Source: CAG-177 sp003514385 (lineage in GTDB: Bacteria; Bacillota; Clostridia; Oscillospirales; Acutalibacteraceae). From it: a DNA stretch of 48,143 nt. The stretch covers positions 1-48,143 of the forward strand of contig JBPPLN010000004.1 in assembly GCA_051920445.1 (NCBI GenBank), given 5' to 3'. The notes under the pieces are model-generated. The model saw only the letters and a list, made by a program, of their open reading frames with translations. It was not told the DNA's origin and searched no databases. Made by a program: the position numbers and the translations under genes. This document shows, in pieces, positions 22,432 through 28,781 of this stretch (within the stretch, counting starts at the first letter, position 1; each line of letters opens with the position of its first letter).

Positions 22432-22842
22432 TTAGAATGGCAGATCGTCATCATCATCAATAACTTCAAAATCACTTGCTGTAGTAGGCGATGCGTATAC
22501 AGGGTTCGTAGTTTTTTCCTCTTTTTTAGATCCGCCGAAAGAAACTTCTTGTGCTCTGATATATACAGACTTCCTGTTGTTACCGTCTTTGTCAACATAA
22601 TTGCTCGTTTCAATTCTTCCTACGATGTTTATCATATCGCCTTTTCTGAAATACTTAGAAACGAAATCGGCTGTTTTACGCCATGCAACAACATCTATAA
22701 AGTCGGCTTTATATTCTCCGTCTTTGCCTTTATAGGGTCTGTCAGAAGCAACTTGAAATCTTGTAACTGCTATGCCGTTCGGTGTGCTGCGCAGTTCCGG
22801 GTTAAATGTAAGGCGTCCTTGAAGTGTTATATTGTTTATCAT
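22432..22842 (-). CDS. ssb: single-stranded DNA-binding protein
   Basis: This 136-residue protein has the OB fold of SSB (MINNITLQGRLTFNPELRSTPNGIAVTRFQVASDR...DFIDVVAWRKTADFVSKYFRKGDMINIVGRIETSNYVDKDG). It ends with the acidic tip DDDDDLPF, which binds replication and repair partners. Plasmid SSBs are typical leading-region proteins that coat incoming single strands during conjugation and damp the SOS response. It is downstream of a 66-residue protein in a short operon driven by B promoter copy 2 and ended by A palindrome 10. Confidence 0.95.
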   Translation of the reverse strand: MINNITLQGRLTFNPELRSTPNGIAVTRFQVASDRPYKGKDGEYKADFIDVVAWRKTADFVSKYFRKGDMINIVGRIETSNYVDKDGNNRKSVYIRAQEVSFGGSKKEEKTTNPVYASPTTASDFEVIDDDDDLPF

Positions 22843-22915
22843 AATAATTCCTTTCTGCGTTTGAAGCTCGCCAGCTTATTATGCCGGGTTTAACCGCCCG
22901 GCTCGGTTTATTTAA

Positions 22916-23116
22916 TTATGAAAAAAGTTCGTTGAGTATCTCGGTTTCTTCTTTAACGGTCAATTCGTAGTCGGCATTAAATGCAATCTTTCCAATTTCT
23001 TGTTTTACACATTCTACAAAATAACCGCTGCTTTTTAATTTATTAATCGTATTGAATCGAAGTGCTGGCTTAATCATTGTGTTTTTGACTTCAGTAATGA
23101 GTTGATTTTTTGTCAT
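22916..23116 (-). CDS. small hypothetical protein upstream of ssb
   Basis: This 66-residue protein (MTKNQLITEVKNTMIKPALRF...KEETEILNELFS) is mixed in charge and has no recognised family. It is the first gene behind B promoter copy 2 and is followed by ssb 74 bp later. A role in single-strand DNA handling or regulation of the B promoters is possible but unsupported. Confidence 0.55.
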   Translation of the reverse strand: MTKNQLITEVKNTMIKPALRFNTINKLKSSGYFVECVKQEIGKIAFNADYELTVKEETEILNELFS

Positions 23117-23151
23117 TTCAATGTTCCTTTCTTATTTCTTATTACATATAC

Positions 23152-23182
23152 ATTATACATAAAAATATGTATAATGTCAAGA
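23152..23182 (-). promoter_or_regulatory. B promoter/operator, copy 2
   Basis: Identical in architecture and almost in sequence to copy 1: -35 TTGACA (23177-23182), 17 bp, -10 TATAAT (23154-23159), inside the same 12-bp inverted repeat. It drives the 66-residue protein and ssb. Confidence 0.9.
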
Positions 23183-23253
23183 GGAAAATGGAAATTTTTG
23201 TAAAATAATTAAAAAAAACAGACGCTCAAATAACGTCTGTTTTATCCAATTCT

Positions 23254-23565
23254 TTATTTATCTTTTCTGATATAAGCTAATATTGCTTGTGCAGCAACAG
23301 CCGATTTTGAATAATTATGTTGATTACAAAATTCAGTTAGTTCATTGTTTAACTGATCTGATATACCGATTCCTTTTCGTTGTTTTCGTTCTTGTCCAAT
23401 CGTGGCATAAAAGATATATTGAGATTTTATGTAGGGTAAATCATTTTTAATATAATAATCGAATGCCTTTTCCAAAATTGCTTTGAATGACATCCCGGAA
23501 CTTTCTTTATAATCAGAGAGCTCTTTTAATTCGTTTTCTGAAAAAAATACTTGTTGCATTATCAT
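23254..23565 (-). CDS. tandem ribbon-helix-helix-like protein, paralogue of 2274-2588
   Basis: This 103-residue protein has two similar units: QQVFFSENELKELSDYKESSG and GIGISDQLNNELTEFCNQ, ending SAVAAQAILAYI. It aligns along its length with the protein at 2274-2588. A single chain carrying two ribbon-helix-helix units could bind a palindrome as a pseudo-dimer. The two paralogues are therefore candidates for recognising the A or B repeats. The start is ATG with AAAGGAG about 12 nt upstream; an ATG two codons later is also possible. Confidence 0.6.
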   Translation of the reverse strand: MIMQQVFFSENELKELSDYKESSGMSFKAILEKAFDYYIKNDLPYIKSQYIFYATIGQERKQRKGIGISDQLNNELTEFCNQHNYSKSAVAAQAILAYIRKDK

Positions 23566-23598
23566 TTTTTATCGATACTCCTTTCAATGAGAGCGCTT

Positions 23599-24042
23599 CT
23601 AACGCGTATGATCTTTTGATTTATCACCTCTATTTAGTGGCTGATGTGTCTGCTGCGCATATTTGTTACAATAATTCTGAATGGAATGCTGTTTATATTT
23701 CTCGTTGCGAATGTTTTGAATGTTCTGTAAAACATTTGTCAGATCTTGATTATCCAAATGGCCGAGTTTAGTTATTAATTGAGAGGAAAAACGATTTATT
23801 ATAATCTCTCTATTGCATTGCACTTGACTTTGCTTTCTTAACCCGGCCGAAGAAAGGTTCTGAATATCTATATTGTATGGATGTGTCTTGATTTGCGATG
23901 TTATTTTCGTTATAAAAATATTGTTGTTTCTTGATATATCCGTAACAACAGCAGGGCGTCGTTTAAAACCGGTAGAATCATTAAAGGGAAAGTCTACTAA
24001 TAAAACATCGCCTTTTTGAATTGCTTTAGGATTGATTTTCAT
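23599..24042 (-). CDS. PemK/MazF-family endoribonuclease toxin
   Basis: This 147-residue protein begins with QKGDVLLVDFPFNDSTGFKRRPAVVTDIS, the hallmark SH3-like barrel of MazF/PemK toxins (G-D-x-x-x-V...RRPA-V-V). FITKITSQIKT and RKQSQVQCNREIIINR follow. These toxins cut mRNA at short motifs. The C-terminal 40 residues are polar and extend beyond the usual length of about 110. It overlaps the gene upstream by 17 bp, which is the expected antitoxin position. Confidence 0.85.
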   Translation of the reverse strand: MKINPKAIQKGDVLLVDFPFNDSTGFKRRPAVVTDISRNNNIFITKITSQIKTHPYNIDIQNLSSAGLRKQSQVQCNREIIINRFSSQLITKLGHLDNQDLTNVLQNIQNIRNEKYKQHSIQNYCNKYAQQTHQPLNRGDKSKDHTR

Positions 24043-24319
24043 TTGAAATTTCCTTTACTTTGTTGTATATGAGCTCATAGAGCGTATCATCTGTAAGTTC
24101 TGTATCTCTAAGCAAATCATTATAAAAATCTTCCTCAAAGAAAACTTCACCGTCAAGAATGGTATCACGGATCTCTTTATATGAAGCGCCGGCGTGAAGA
24201 TCCTGAATGACAAGGTGAATTTTTAATTCTATATTTGCTTCGATTTCTTCCGGCGTTTCATCATCAAAAAATTCTTCCTGTGTAAGTTCTCTGCCTTCGG
24301 CAATATCATAATATTTCAT
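24026..24319 (-). CDS. probable antitoxin of the MazF-like toxin
   Basis: This 97-residue, strongly acidic protein (ELTQEEFFDDETPEEIEANIE...VFFEEDFYNDLLRDTELTDDTLYELI) overlaps the start of the MazF-like gene by 17 bp. No DNA-binding motif is obvious, and it is not a classical MazE. The antitoxin call rests on the overlap, acidity and size. The A palindrome at 24347-24360 is 28 bp upstream, the nearest of any gene pair, and may be its operator. Confidence 0.6.
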   Translation of the reverse strand: MKYYDIAEGRELTQEEFFDDETPEEIEANIELKIHLVIQDLHAGASYKEIRDTILDGEVFFEEDFYNDLLRDTELTDDTLYELIYNKVKEISNENQS

Positions 24320-24346
24320 AGCAATGCTCCTTCATCGGTATAAGGG

Positions 24347-24360
24347 TGTCAATATTGACA
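24347..24360. promoter_or_regulatory. A palindrome, copy 11
   Basis: A perfect TGTCAATATTGACA with AAGGG/CCCTT arms, 28 bp upstream of the antitoxin ATG and 15 bp beyond the Fic stop. Confidence 0.9.
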
Positions 24361-24374
24361 CCCTTTCGATTTTT

Positions 24375-24980
24375 TTATAATTCTTCTGCTTTATACACGT
24401 TATAACCTTCATAGTAGTAACTTGCGTCTATGCCTTTCATATAGACGGTACGATCATTAACCTTGTCAGTTAGCGCAGTTTTAAGCAAGACTTTAATTTC
24501 GACGTCTTTAATTGGGCTTCGTTCCATAGCAAGCAAATAATCATTTTTATCAACGCAGCTCCAATCAATGACCTTCTGAATTTCTTTTTTTAAAATCATA
24601 TCAAGCCATATTCTTGTGCTGCGTCCATTACCTTCACGGAACGGATGCGCAACATTCATTTCTACATATTTTTCTATGATTTCATCAAAAGTAGATTGCG
24701 GCATTTTGTCTATGTTATTTAAAGCAGCTTCAAGGTACATTACCGGCGCAAACCTAAAACCGCCTTTTGCAATATTAACCGTCCTGAGCTTGCCGGCAAA
24801 TTCATAAATATCTTCAAAGAGATATTTATGAATTGCAGCCAATCCTTTGAAAGTACCGACTTCAAAGGTATCTAAGATCCCGGTTTCAAATAGGCTGATA
24901 GCCTTTTGCTTGCTGATTTTTTCTTCTTCGCGTGCAAGTTCAGCCGGATCGGTAATACCTAATTTATTTGACAGTATCAT
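24375..24980 (-). CDS. Fic/Doc-family protein (AMP-transferase-like)
   Basis: This 201-residue protein has the catalytic Fic motif HPFREGNGRSTR (His112 from this start), with Fic-fold helices before it (LAAIHKYLFEDIYEFAGKLRTVNIAKGGFRFAP). Fic enzymes attach AMP or related groups to target proteins such as topoisomerases. The ATG at 24980 is chosen over a TTG at 24986, because GGAGAG lies just upstream. The stop of a 56-residue partner overlaps this region, so the two are translationally coupled like a Fic toxin-antitoxin pair. Confidence 0.9.
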   Translation of the reverse strand: MILSNKLGITDPAELAREEEKISKQKAISLFETGILDTFEVGTFKGLAAIHKYLFEDIYEFAGKLRTVNIAKGGFRFAPVMYLEAALNNIDKMPQSTFDEIIEKYVEMNVAHPFREGNGRSTRIWLDMILKKEIQKVIDWSCVDKNDYLLAMERSPIKDVEIKVLLKTALTDKVNDRTVYMKGIDASYYYEGYNVYKAEEL

Positions 24981-24982
24981 AA

Positions 24983-25153
24983 TCAATCTCTCCTGTCATT
25001 TGTTTTGTGTAAAGACTTCTGGCTGTGTATTTCTTGTGAAAGCAGCATTGCAGCATATTCGTTAAAAGTCAGTTCATTTTTTTCATCTGATTCTTTTAAC
25101 TCAGCAAGTATATCAAAGTCTTCATCGCTAATATAAAAATTTAATTCGACCAT
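24983..25153 (-). CDS. small partner (antitoxin candidate) of the Fic protein
   Basis: This 56-residue frame starts at an ATG (MVELNFYISDEDFDILAELKE...) and ends at a TGA 3 nt before the Fic ATG. The N-terminal beta strand and helices resemble a ribbon-helix-helix (ISDEDFDILAEL...LTFNEYAAMLLSQEI). Tight coupling ahead of a Fic gene is the usual antitoxin position. I see no clear S/T-x-x-x-E-G/N inhibitory motif, so inhibition is inferred from position only. Confidence 0.6.
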   Translation of the reverse strand: MVELNFYISDEDFDILAELKESDEKNELTFNEYAAMLLSQEIHSQKSLHKTNDRRD

Positions 25154-25179
25154 TGCATTGTCTCCTTACCAATATACAT

Positions 25180-25380
25180 TCAAGATAAAAATTTATTTAA
25201 TTCAGAACGATTCATTACATCAAATATGCGCCAGTGCTTTTGCCTCATCTTTTCTACAAAATTAAGAATAGTTGCTTTGTCATCTGCTTTACAAAGCACG
25301 GCCGTTTTCTTCCAGTTTGTTTCATTAACAAACACGAGATAAACTAATTCTGTAGCTTGCCGACTACTAAGAGCCGGCAA
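25180..25380 (-). CDS. small hypothetical protein
   Basis: This frame of up to 66 residues (...ELVYLVFVNETNWKKTAVLCKADDKATILNFVEKMRQKHWRIFDVMNRSELNKFLS) has the look of a small alpha/beta domain. The start is uncertain: a TTG at 25380, or an internal GTG in LVYLVFV. The inverted repeat CTTGCCG...CGGCAAG overlaps the first codons and could regulate translation. It follows parB. Confidence 0.45.
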   Translation of the reverse strand: MPALSSRQATELVYLVFVNETNWKKTAVLCKADDKATILNFVEKMRQKHWRIFDVMNRSELNKFLS

Positions 25381-25428
25381 GCTGTAATTTATAAAGTATT
25401 TATAAGCCGGTGCAAATAAATCAGAATT

Positions 25429-26397
25429 TCAATCGTCGGATTGGTTTAACCGCAAAATGTCATCAATTTTTTGAAGCTGTTTATAAATGATATTTTGTGC
25501 TGCAACGATCTTATCATAATCAGTTTTATTGAGCATCGCGGTTTTGGCGCTTTTCTTCTGTGCGCGCAAATTGCTGATGAACGAATCGGCGTCTTTTTCG
25601 AGTTCGTCCGCATAGGATTGTTTTGTTTTCTTTGCCGGTTTCAATTCAGACGAACTCGATTTTTTTTCTTTTACTATCTTTTTAACGGTTTCGACGCTGA
25701 TCGGCTCGTCTTGTTCAGCACTTTTGGTTAGGATTTCATTTTGCTGTTCTTCCGAATGCTGCACAATCTCTGTGGCGGCAGTTAATGGAATTTTGTTTTC
25801 CTCAATGGCTTTTTTGACTTCCGGCGTTGCCTTTTTTTCAATAGCGGTTAAATCGCGTACCGTAGACGGTGATACACCTAATTGATTTGCGACCCATTCT
25901 CGCCGCTTGCCGGTATCTACACCGGCTTTTTTTAATTCTTCAAAAACATCATCTGCCAGTTTCATTAAGTGCAGGTTGTCCGCAAGGGTTCGGTTTCGGT
26001 TTTGAATATTGGTTGTGATAAGCGCAAATTTTTCTTTAGCCGACTGTGAAATATCAAATTTAATGTTATCAAGATCTTTCACAAGGCAAGGAACCTGTGA
26101 AAACTCATCGTGTCCTTCATTGACAAGTTTAAGCAAAGCAAGGCGGCGTCTATGGCCGGTCATCAGCTTATAGTGGCCGTCCGCTTTTGGAATGACAACA
26201 AGGTTTTGATCCATGCCGTTTTCAAGTATAGATTGCGCCAGCTCGTCTATATCGTCAAGAGACATTCCGTTGTTATCTTCGGACGGATCTATTAAGTTAA
26301 TATCAATCGGAATGATATTAAATTCCTTTGAAGTTTTCATTGCCTTACTTGTTTCATTGAGTAAGCCTTCACCTAATCCTAAATTGAATTTTGCCAT
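25429..26397 (-). CDS. parB: ParB-family partition protein
   Basis: This 322-residue protein has an N-terminal ParB/Srx CTP-binding domain (about residues 27-130), with TGHRRRLALLKL as the GxRRxxA nucleotide-binding motif. A helix-turn-helix follows (REWVANQLGVSPSTVRDLTAIEKKA, about 167-195), then a basic linker and a C-terminal dimerisation helix. ParB binds plasmid parS sites, loads as a CTP-dependent clamp and spreads. No separate parS is obvious. The 14 A palindromes are candidates for ParB sites, by analogy with KorB of RP4. It lies 17 bp downstream of parA. Confidence 0.92.
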   Translation of the reverse strand: MAKFNLGLGEGLLNETSKAMKTSKEFNIIPIDINLIDPSEDNNGMSLDDIDELAQSILENGMDQNLVVIPKADGHYKLMTGHRRRLALLKLVNEGHDEFSQVPCLVKDLDNIKFDISQSAKEKFALITTNIQNRNRTLADNLHLMKLADDVFEELKKAGVDTGKRREWVANQLGVSPSTVRDLTAIEKKATPEVKKAIEENKIPLTAATEIVQHSEEQQNEILTKSAEQDEPISVETVKKIVKEKKSSSSELKPAKKTKQSYADELEKDADSFISNLRAQKKSAKTAMLNKTDYDKIVAAQNIIYKQLQKIDDILRLNQSDD

Positions 26398-26414
26398 ATT
26401 CGTTACTCCTTTTA

Positions 26415-27239
26415 TCAGTAAGTTTTAATAATATAGTCTGCAAGAGCACGGTAATCTACGGTAGCTGTTGCTTTCTTCGCATAATCAGCTAACGGCTTGT
26501 GTTCATAAGTCATTTCTTCAACTTTGACACATTTCCTGATCGGTATATCTATGTATTGGTCGCCCATGACGCTGAGCATAAATTCTCGGATCTGTTTTGA
26601 GATGGTGTTATTCCCCTGCCACTGCACAAAGAAACAGCCGCCGAGTTTTAATTTACTGTTATAGGCTGAAACGGTATTAATGAGATTCTTTGCGATACAG
26701 TAACCGGCGATTCCCCAGAGGTCGCAGCGCAAAGGCGTCAGCACATAATCGGTAACGACTAAACCATTAATATTGATAATGTTTATGGACGGGCTCAAAT
26801 CCAGAATACAGTAGTCGTATTCATCAGCGATTTTGTCAAGGTGGGCTTTAAGTCTGAATTGCTGCGGAGTACGAAAATCAGCTTTTAATTTTTCTTCTAT
26901 TTCTGCAAGGTCAAGAAAAGCCGGTAAAATATCTAAGTTGCCGTAAGCTGTTTTTTGAATAACCTGTTTAACATCAAGAGAAGTATCAAGAAGTAAATCG
27001 CCTACAGTAAGAGGAAAGGCCTTTAATGCGCTAAGGTCGTTTTGAACAAATACTCGTTTTAATAGAATTAAAATATCTAAGTTTTCATTACTGAAAAGCG
27101 TTGTAGTGTTGCTTTGAGGATCTAAGTCAACAAGCAGCACTCTTTTGTTGTGTTCAGTGGCTAACAGGTGGGCAATCGTCGTTGCGGTTGAGGTTTTACC
27201 GACACCGCCTTTCACATTAAAGATTGCTAAGGTTTTCAT
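26415..27239 (-). CDS. parA: ParA-family partition ATPase
   Basis: This 274-residue protein starts with the deviant Walker A FNVKGGVGKTSTATTIAHLL (residues 7-26). It contains the Walker A' region VLLVDLDPQSNTT and the YDYCILDLSPSINIINI motif. It positions plasmid copies along the nucleoid together with ParB. The ATG follows AAAGGAAATT. B promoter copy 3 lies 35 bp upstream with its embedded operator, so the operon is probably autorepressed or under the shared B regulator. Confidence 0.94.
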   Translation of the reverse strand: MKTLAIFNVKGGVGKTSTATTIAHLLATEHNKRVLLVDLDPQSNTTTLFSNENLDILILLKRVFVQNDLSALKAFPLTVGDLLLDTSLDVKQVIQKTAYGNLDILPAFLDLAEIEEKLKADFRTPQQFRLKAHLDKIADEYDYCILDLSPSINIININGLVVTDYVLTPLRCDLWGIAGYCIAKNLINTVSAYNSKLKLGGCFFVQWQGNNTISKQIREFMLSVMGDQYIDIPIRKCVKVEEMTYEHKPLADYAKKATATVDYRALADYIIKTY

Positions 27240-27271
27240 AGCATAATTTCCTTTCTTTTTTTATTACATAT

Positions 27272-27302
27272 ACATTATACATAAAAGTATGTATAATGTC
27301 AA
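27272..27302 (-). promoter_or_regulatory. B promoter/operator, copy 3
   Basis: -35 TTGACA (27297-27302), 17 bp, -10 TATAAT (27274-27279), with the inverted repeat 27272-27299. One base in the loop differs from copies 1 and 2. It drives parAB. Confidence 0.9.
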
Positions 27303-27321
27303 GAGGAAAACACATCTTTTT

Positions 27322-27870
27322 TTAATTTTTTTTCAGATATTTATATAGGGTGTTTTTCGATATGCCGGTAAGCTCCTGAATTTCTCTCAAAGAATGCGTT
27401 TTCGCATTATAGAGTTTGATAGCCTTTTCTATGGCTTTTGGATCAGCCTTCGGACGGCCGCCAACACGTCCACGAGCTCGGGCAGCTTCAAGCCCTTGTT
27501 TTGTATTTTCGACTATCAGATCGCGTTGAAGCTGTGAAAAAGCGCAATTTACCATAAAGAAGAATTTGCCGTAAGGTGTTGTTGTATCTATATTATCTTT
27601 TAAGCAAACAAAATCGGCGCCGATTTCTCTAATCTTATCTACCAGATTAATTAGATCTTTTGTGCTGCGGCCGAGCCTTGCAAGTTCTGTTACAACAACG
27701 GTGTCCCCTTCTCTGAGATATTTAAACATTTCATCGAGCTGTGGGCGTCTTGCTTTTGTACCGGTATATTTGTCTATGTATAATTTTTCACAACCGGCGT
27801 CTTTTAATTGGTCGAGCTGACGGTCTATATTTTGCCCGGTGGTACTCACTCTGATATAACCTATTTTCAT
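27322..27870 (-). CDS. small serine recombinase (resolvase/invertase)
   Basis: This 182-residue protein has the catalytic N-terminal domain of resolvases and invertases (MKIGYIRVSTTGQNIDRQLDQL, nucleophile Ser9; also TELARLGRST and YGKFFFMVNCAFSQLQRDLI). A C-terminal helix-turn-helix follows (SLREIQELTGISKNTLYKYL). The ATG at 27870 follows AAAGGAGCGCCCA. It could resolve plasmid multimers. Its gene starts 18 bp from a 54-bp E element. An inverted partner lies 0.8 kb upstream with the recombinase promoter between them, so DNA inversion is a second possibility. Confidence 0.9.
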   Translation of the reverse strand: MKIGYIRVSTTGQNIDRQLDQLKDAGCEKLYIDKYTGTKARRPQLDEMFKYLREGDTVVVTELARLGRSTKDLINLVDKIREIGADFVCLKDNIDTTTPYGKFFFMVNCAFSQLQRDLIVENTKQGLEAARARGRVGGRPKADPKAIEKAIKLYNAKTHSLREIQELTGISKNTLYKYLKKN

Positions 27871-27887
27871 TGGGCGCTCCTTTCTTG

Positions 27888-27941
27888 TGTAATTCAAAAA
27901 ATTTTGGCCATCCGGGATCGATCCCGGTGATATGAATTACA
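27888..27941. repeat. E element, copy 3 (54 bp)
   Basis: TGTAATTCAAAA...TATGAATTACA, with a central CCGGGATCGATCCCGG palindrome. It is the inverted partner of copy 4 (52 of 54 bases identical). Confidence 0.9.
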
Positions 27942-27948
27942 AAAATGG

Positions 27949-27977
27949 TAGTTCAAAAAACAATTATTTTTTGAACT
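27949..27977. repeat. inverted repeat upstream of recombinase
   Basis: AGTTCAAAAAA and TTTTTTGAACT form a perfect 11-bp stem with a 7-base loop, between E copy 3 and the recombinase promoter. Confidence 0.5.
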
Positions 27978-28040
27978 GCGGATAAAATCGAATTGATAAA
28001 CAAATAAGGGCAATAAAACAGGTCAAAAACTTGTATAATA

Positions 28041-28069
28041 ATCATAAGTCAAAAATCATTAAAAGTCAA
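28041..28069 (-). promoter_or_regulatory. probable recombinase promoter
   Basis: -35 TTGACT (28064-28069), 17-bp spacer, -10 TATGAT (28041-28046). It lies inside the segment bounded by the inverted 54-bp E elements. Confidence 0.6.
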
Positions 28070-28108
28070 CCTTTTTTGAACAACAAAAAGCGACGAAAAA
28101 ACAGGGGG

Positions 28109-28122
28109 TGTCAATATTGACA
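28109..28122. promoter_or_regulatory. A palindrome, copy 12
   Basis: A perfect TGTCAATATTGACA with GGGG/CCCC arms, 6 bp beyond the MT-A70 stop. On minus it is followed by CTGTTTTTT, so it may also terminate that transcript. Confidence 0.9.
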
Positions 28123-28128
28123 CCCCTT

Positions 28129-28668
28129 TTATATTAATAAGTCTATATCTGAATCAATTTCATTTCCCCACGCATCCCAACCTTCAGCTTTTTGTCTTGC
28201 AAACAATTCTATCCGGGACAGGTCGCCCATGAGGTCTACAATACGGTCTCGAACTATATCCGGCTTTTTGCTGTGTTCCTGTATTGGAGCAATAATAAAT
28301 TGGTGTATTCGGTTTGAAATTCTATGTGGGTGGCCTTTGGTAGCAAGTAAGCATACTTCTGCATTTCCTCTTGTCCAAAAACCGAGCCCATAAAACCAAG
28401 TTGGACTTTTCTTGTTTTGTTTTAACCAAAGAAAACCGATTGATTTATAAGTAAAACCCCACGAATCAATTAAACGTAAGGCTTCCGGTAATTGCGGAAA
28501 AGTAGACCAAAGAAATAATATGCAGTCTTTTTCCGTAATTTCTGAAACAGGCATAGAGCAAAGTTGTTCTATGCTCATCGTGGGATAATGATTTTCTGCT
28601 GCCCCTTGTACTTTACTTCTTTGATAGTGCCACGGTGGATCTGCATATATGATATGATATTTTTTCAT
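28129..28668 (-). CDS. MT-A70-family adenine methyltransferase
   Basis: This 179-residue protein has the catalytic DPPW motif (residues 10-13, IIYADPPWHYQR) and ends LFARQKAEGWDAWGNEI, as in MT-A70 enzymes that make N6-methyladenine in DNA. No restriction enzyme is nearby. It is therefore an orphan methylase that could protect plasmid DNA from host restriction or alter gene expression. The gene lies alone between the inverted 54-bp E elements, which would carry it along if the segment inverts. Confidence 0.9.
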   Translation of the reverse strand: MKKYHIIYADPPWHYQRSKVQGAAENHYPTMSIEQLCSMPVSEITEKDCILFLWSTFPQLPEALRLIDSWGFTYKSIGFLWLKQNKKSPTWFYGLGFWTRGNAEVCLLATKGHPHRISNRIHQFIIAPIQEHSKKPDIVRDRIVDLMGDLSRIELFARQKAEGWDAWGNEIDSDIDLLI

Positions 28669-28722
28669 CTGATACCTTCCTTTACTGAGAAAGGCGCAGG
28701 TAGTAACACAGGCTCTTTATTA

Positions 28723-28776
28723 TGTAATTCAAATCACAGGGATCGATCCCGGATGGCCAAAATTTTTTGAATTACA
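28723..28776. repeat. E element, copy 4 (54 bp, inverted)
   Basis: TGTAATTCAAAT...TTTTTTGAATTACA with a central GGGATCGATCCCGG. Its reverse complement matches copy 3 at 52 of 54 positions. Confidence 0.9.
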
Positions 28777-28781
28777 TAAAG

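Noticed and set aside
27888..28776. E elements as ends of an insertion sequence carrying the methylase
   Set aside because: No transposase lies between them and the other five copies are solitary. A recombination-site or MITE-like explanation fits better.
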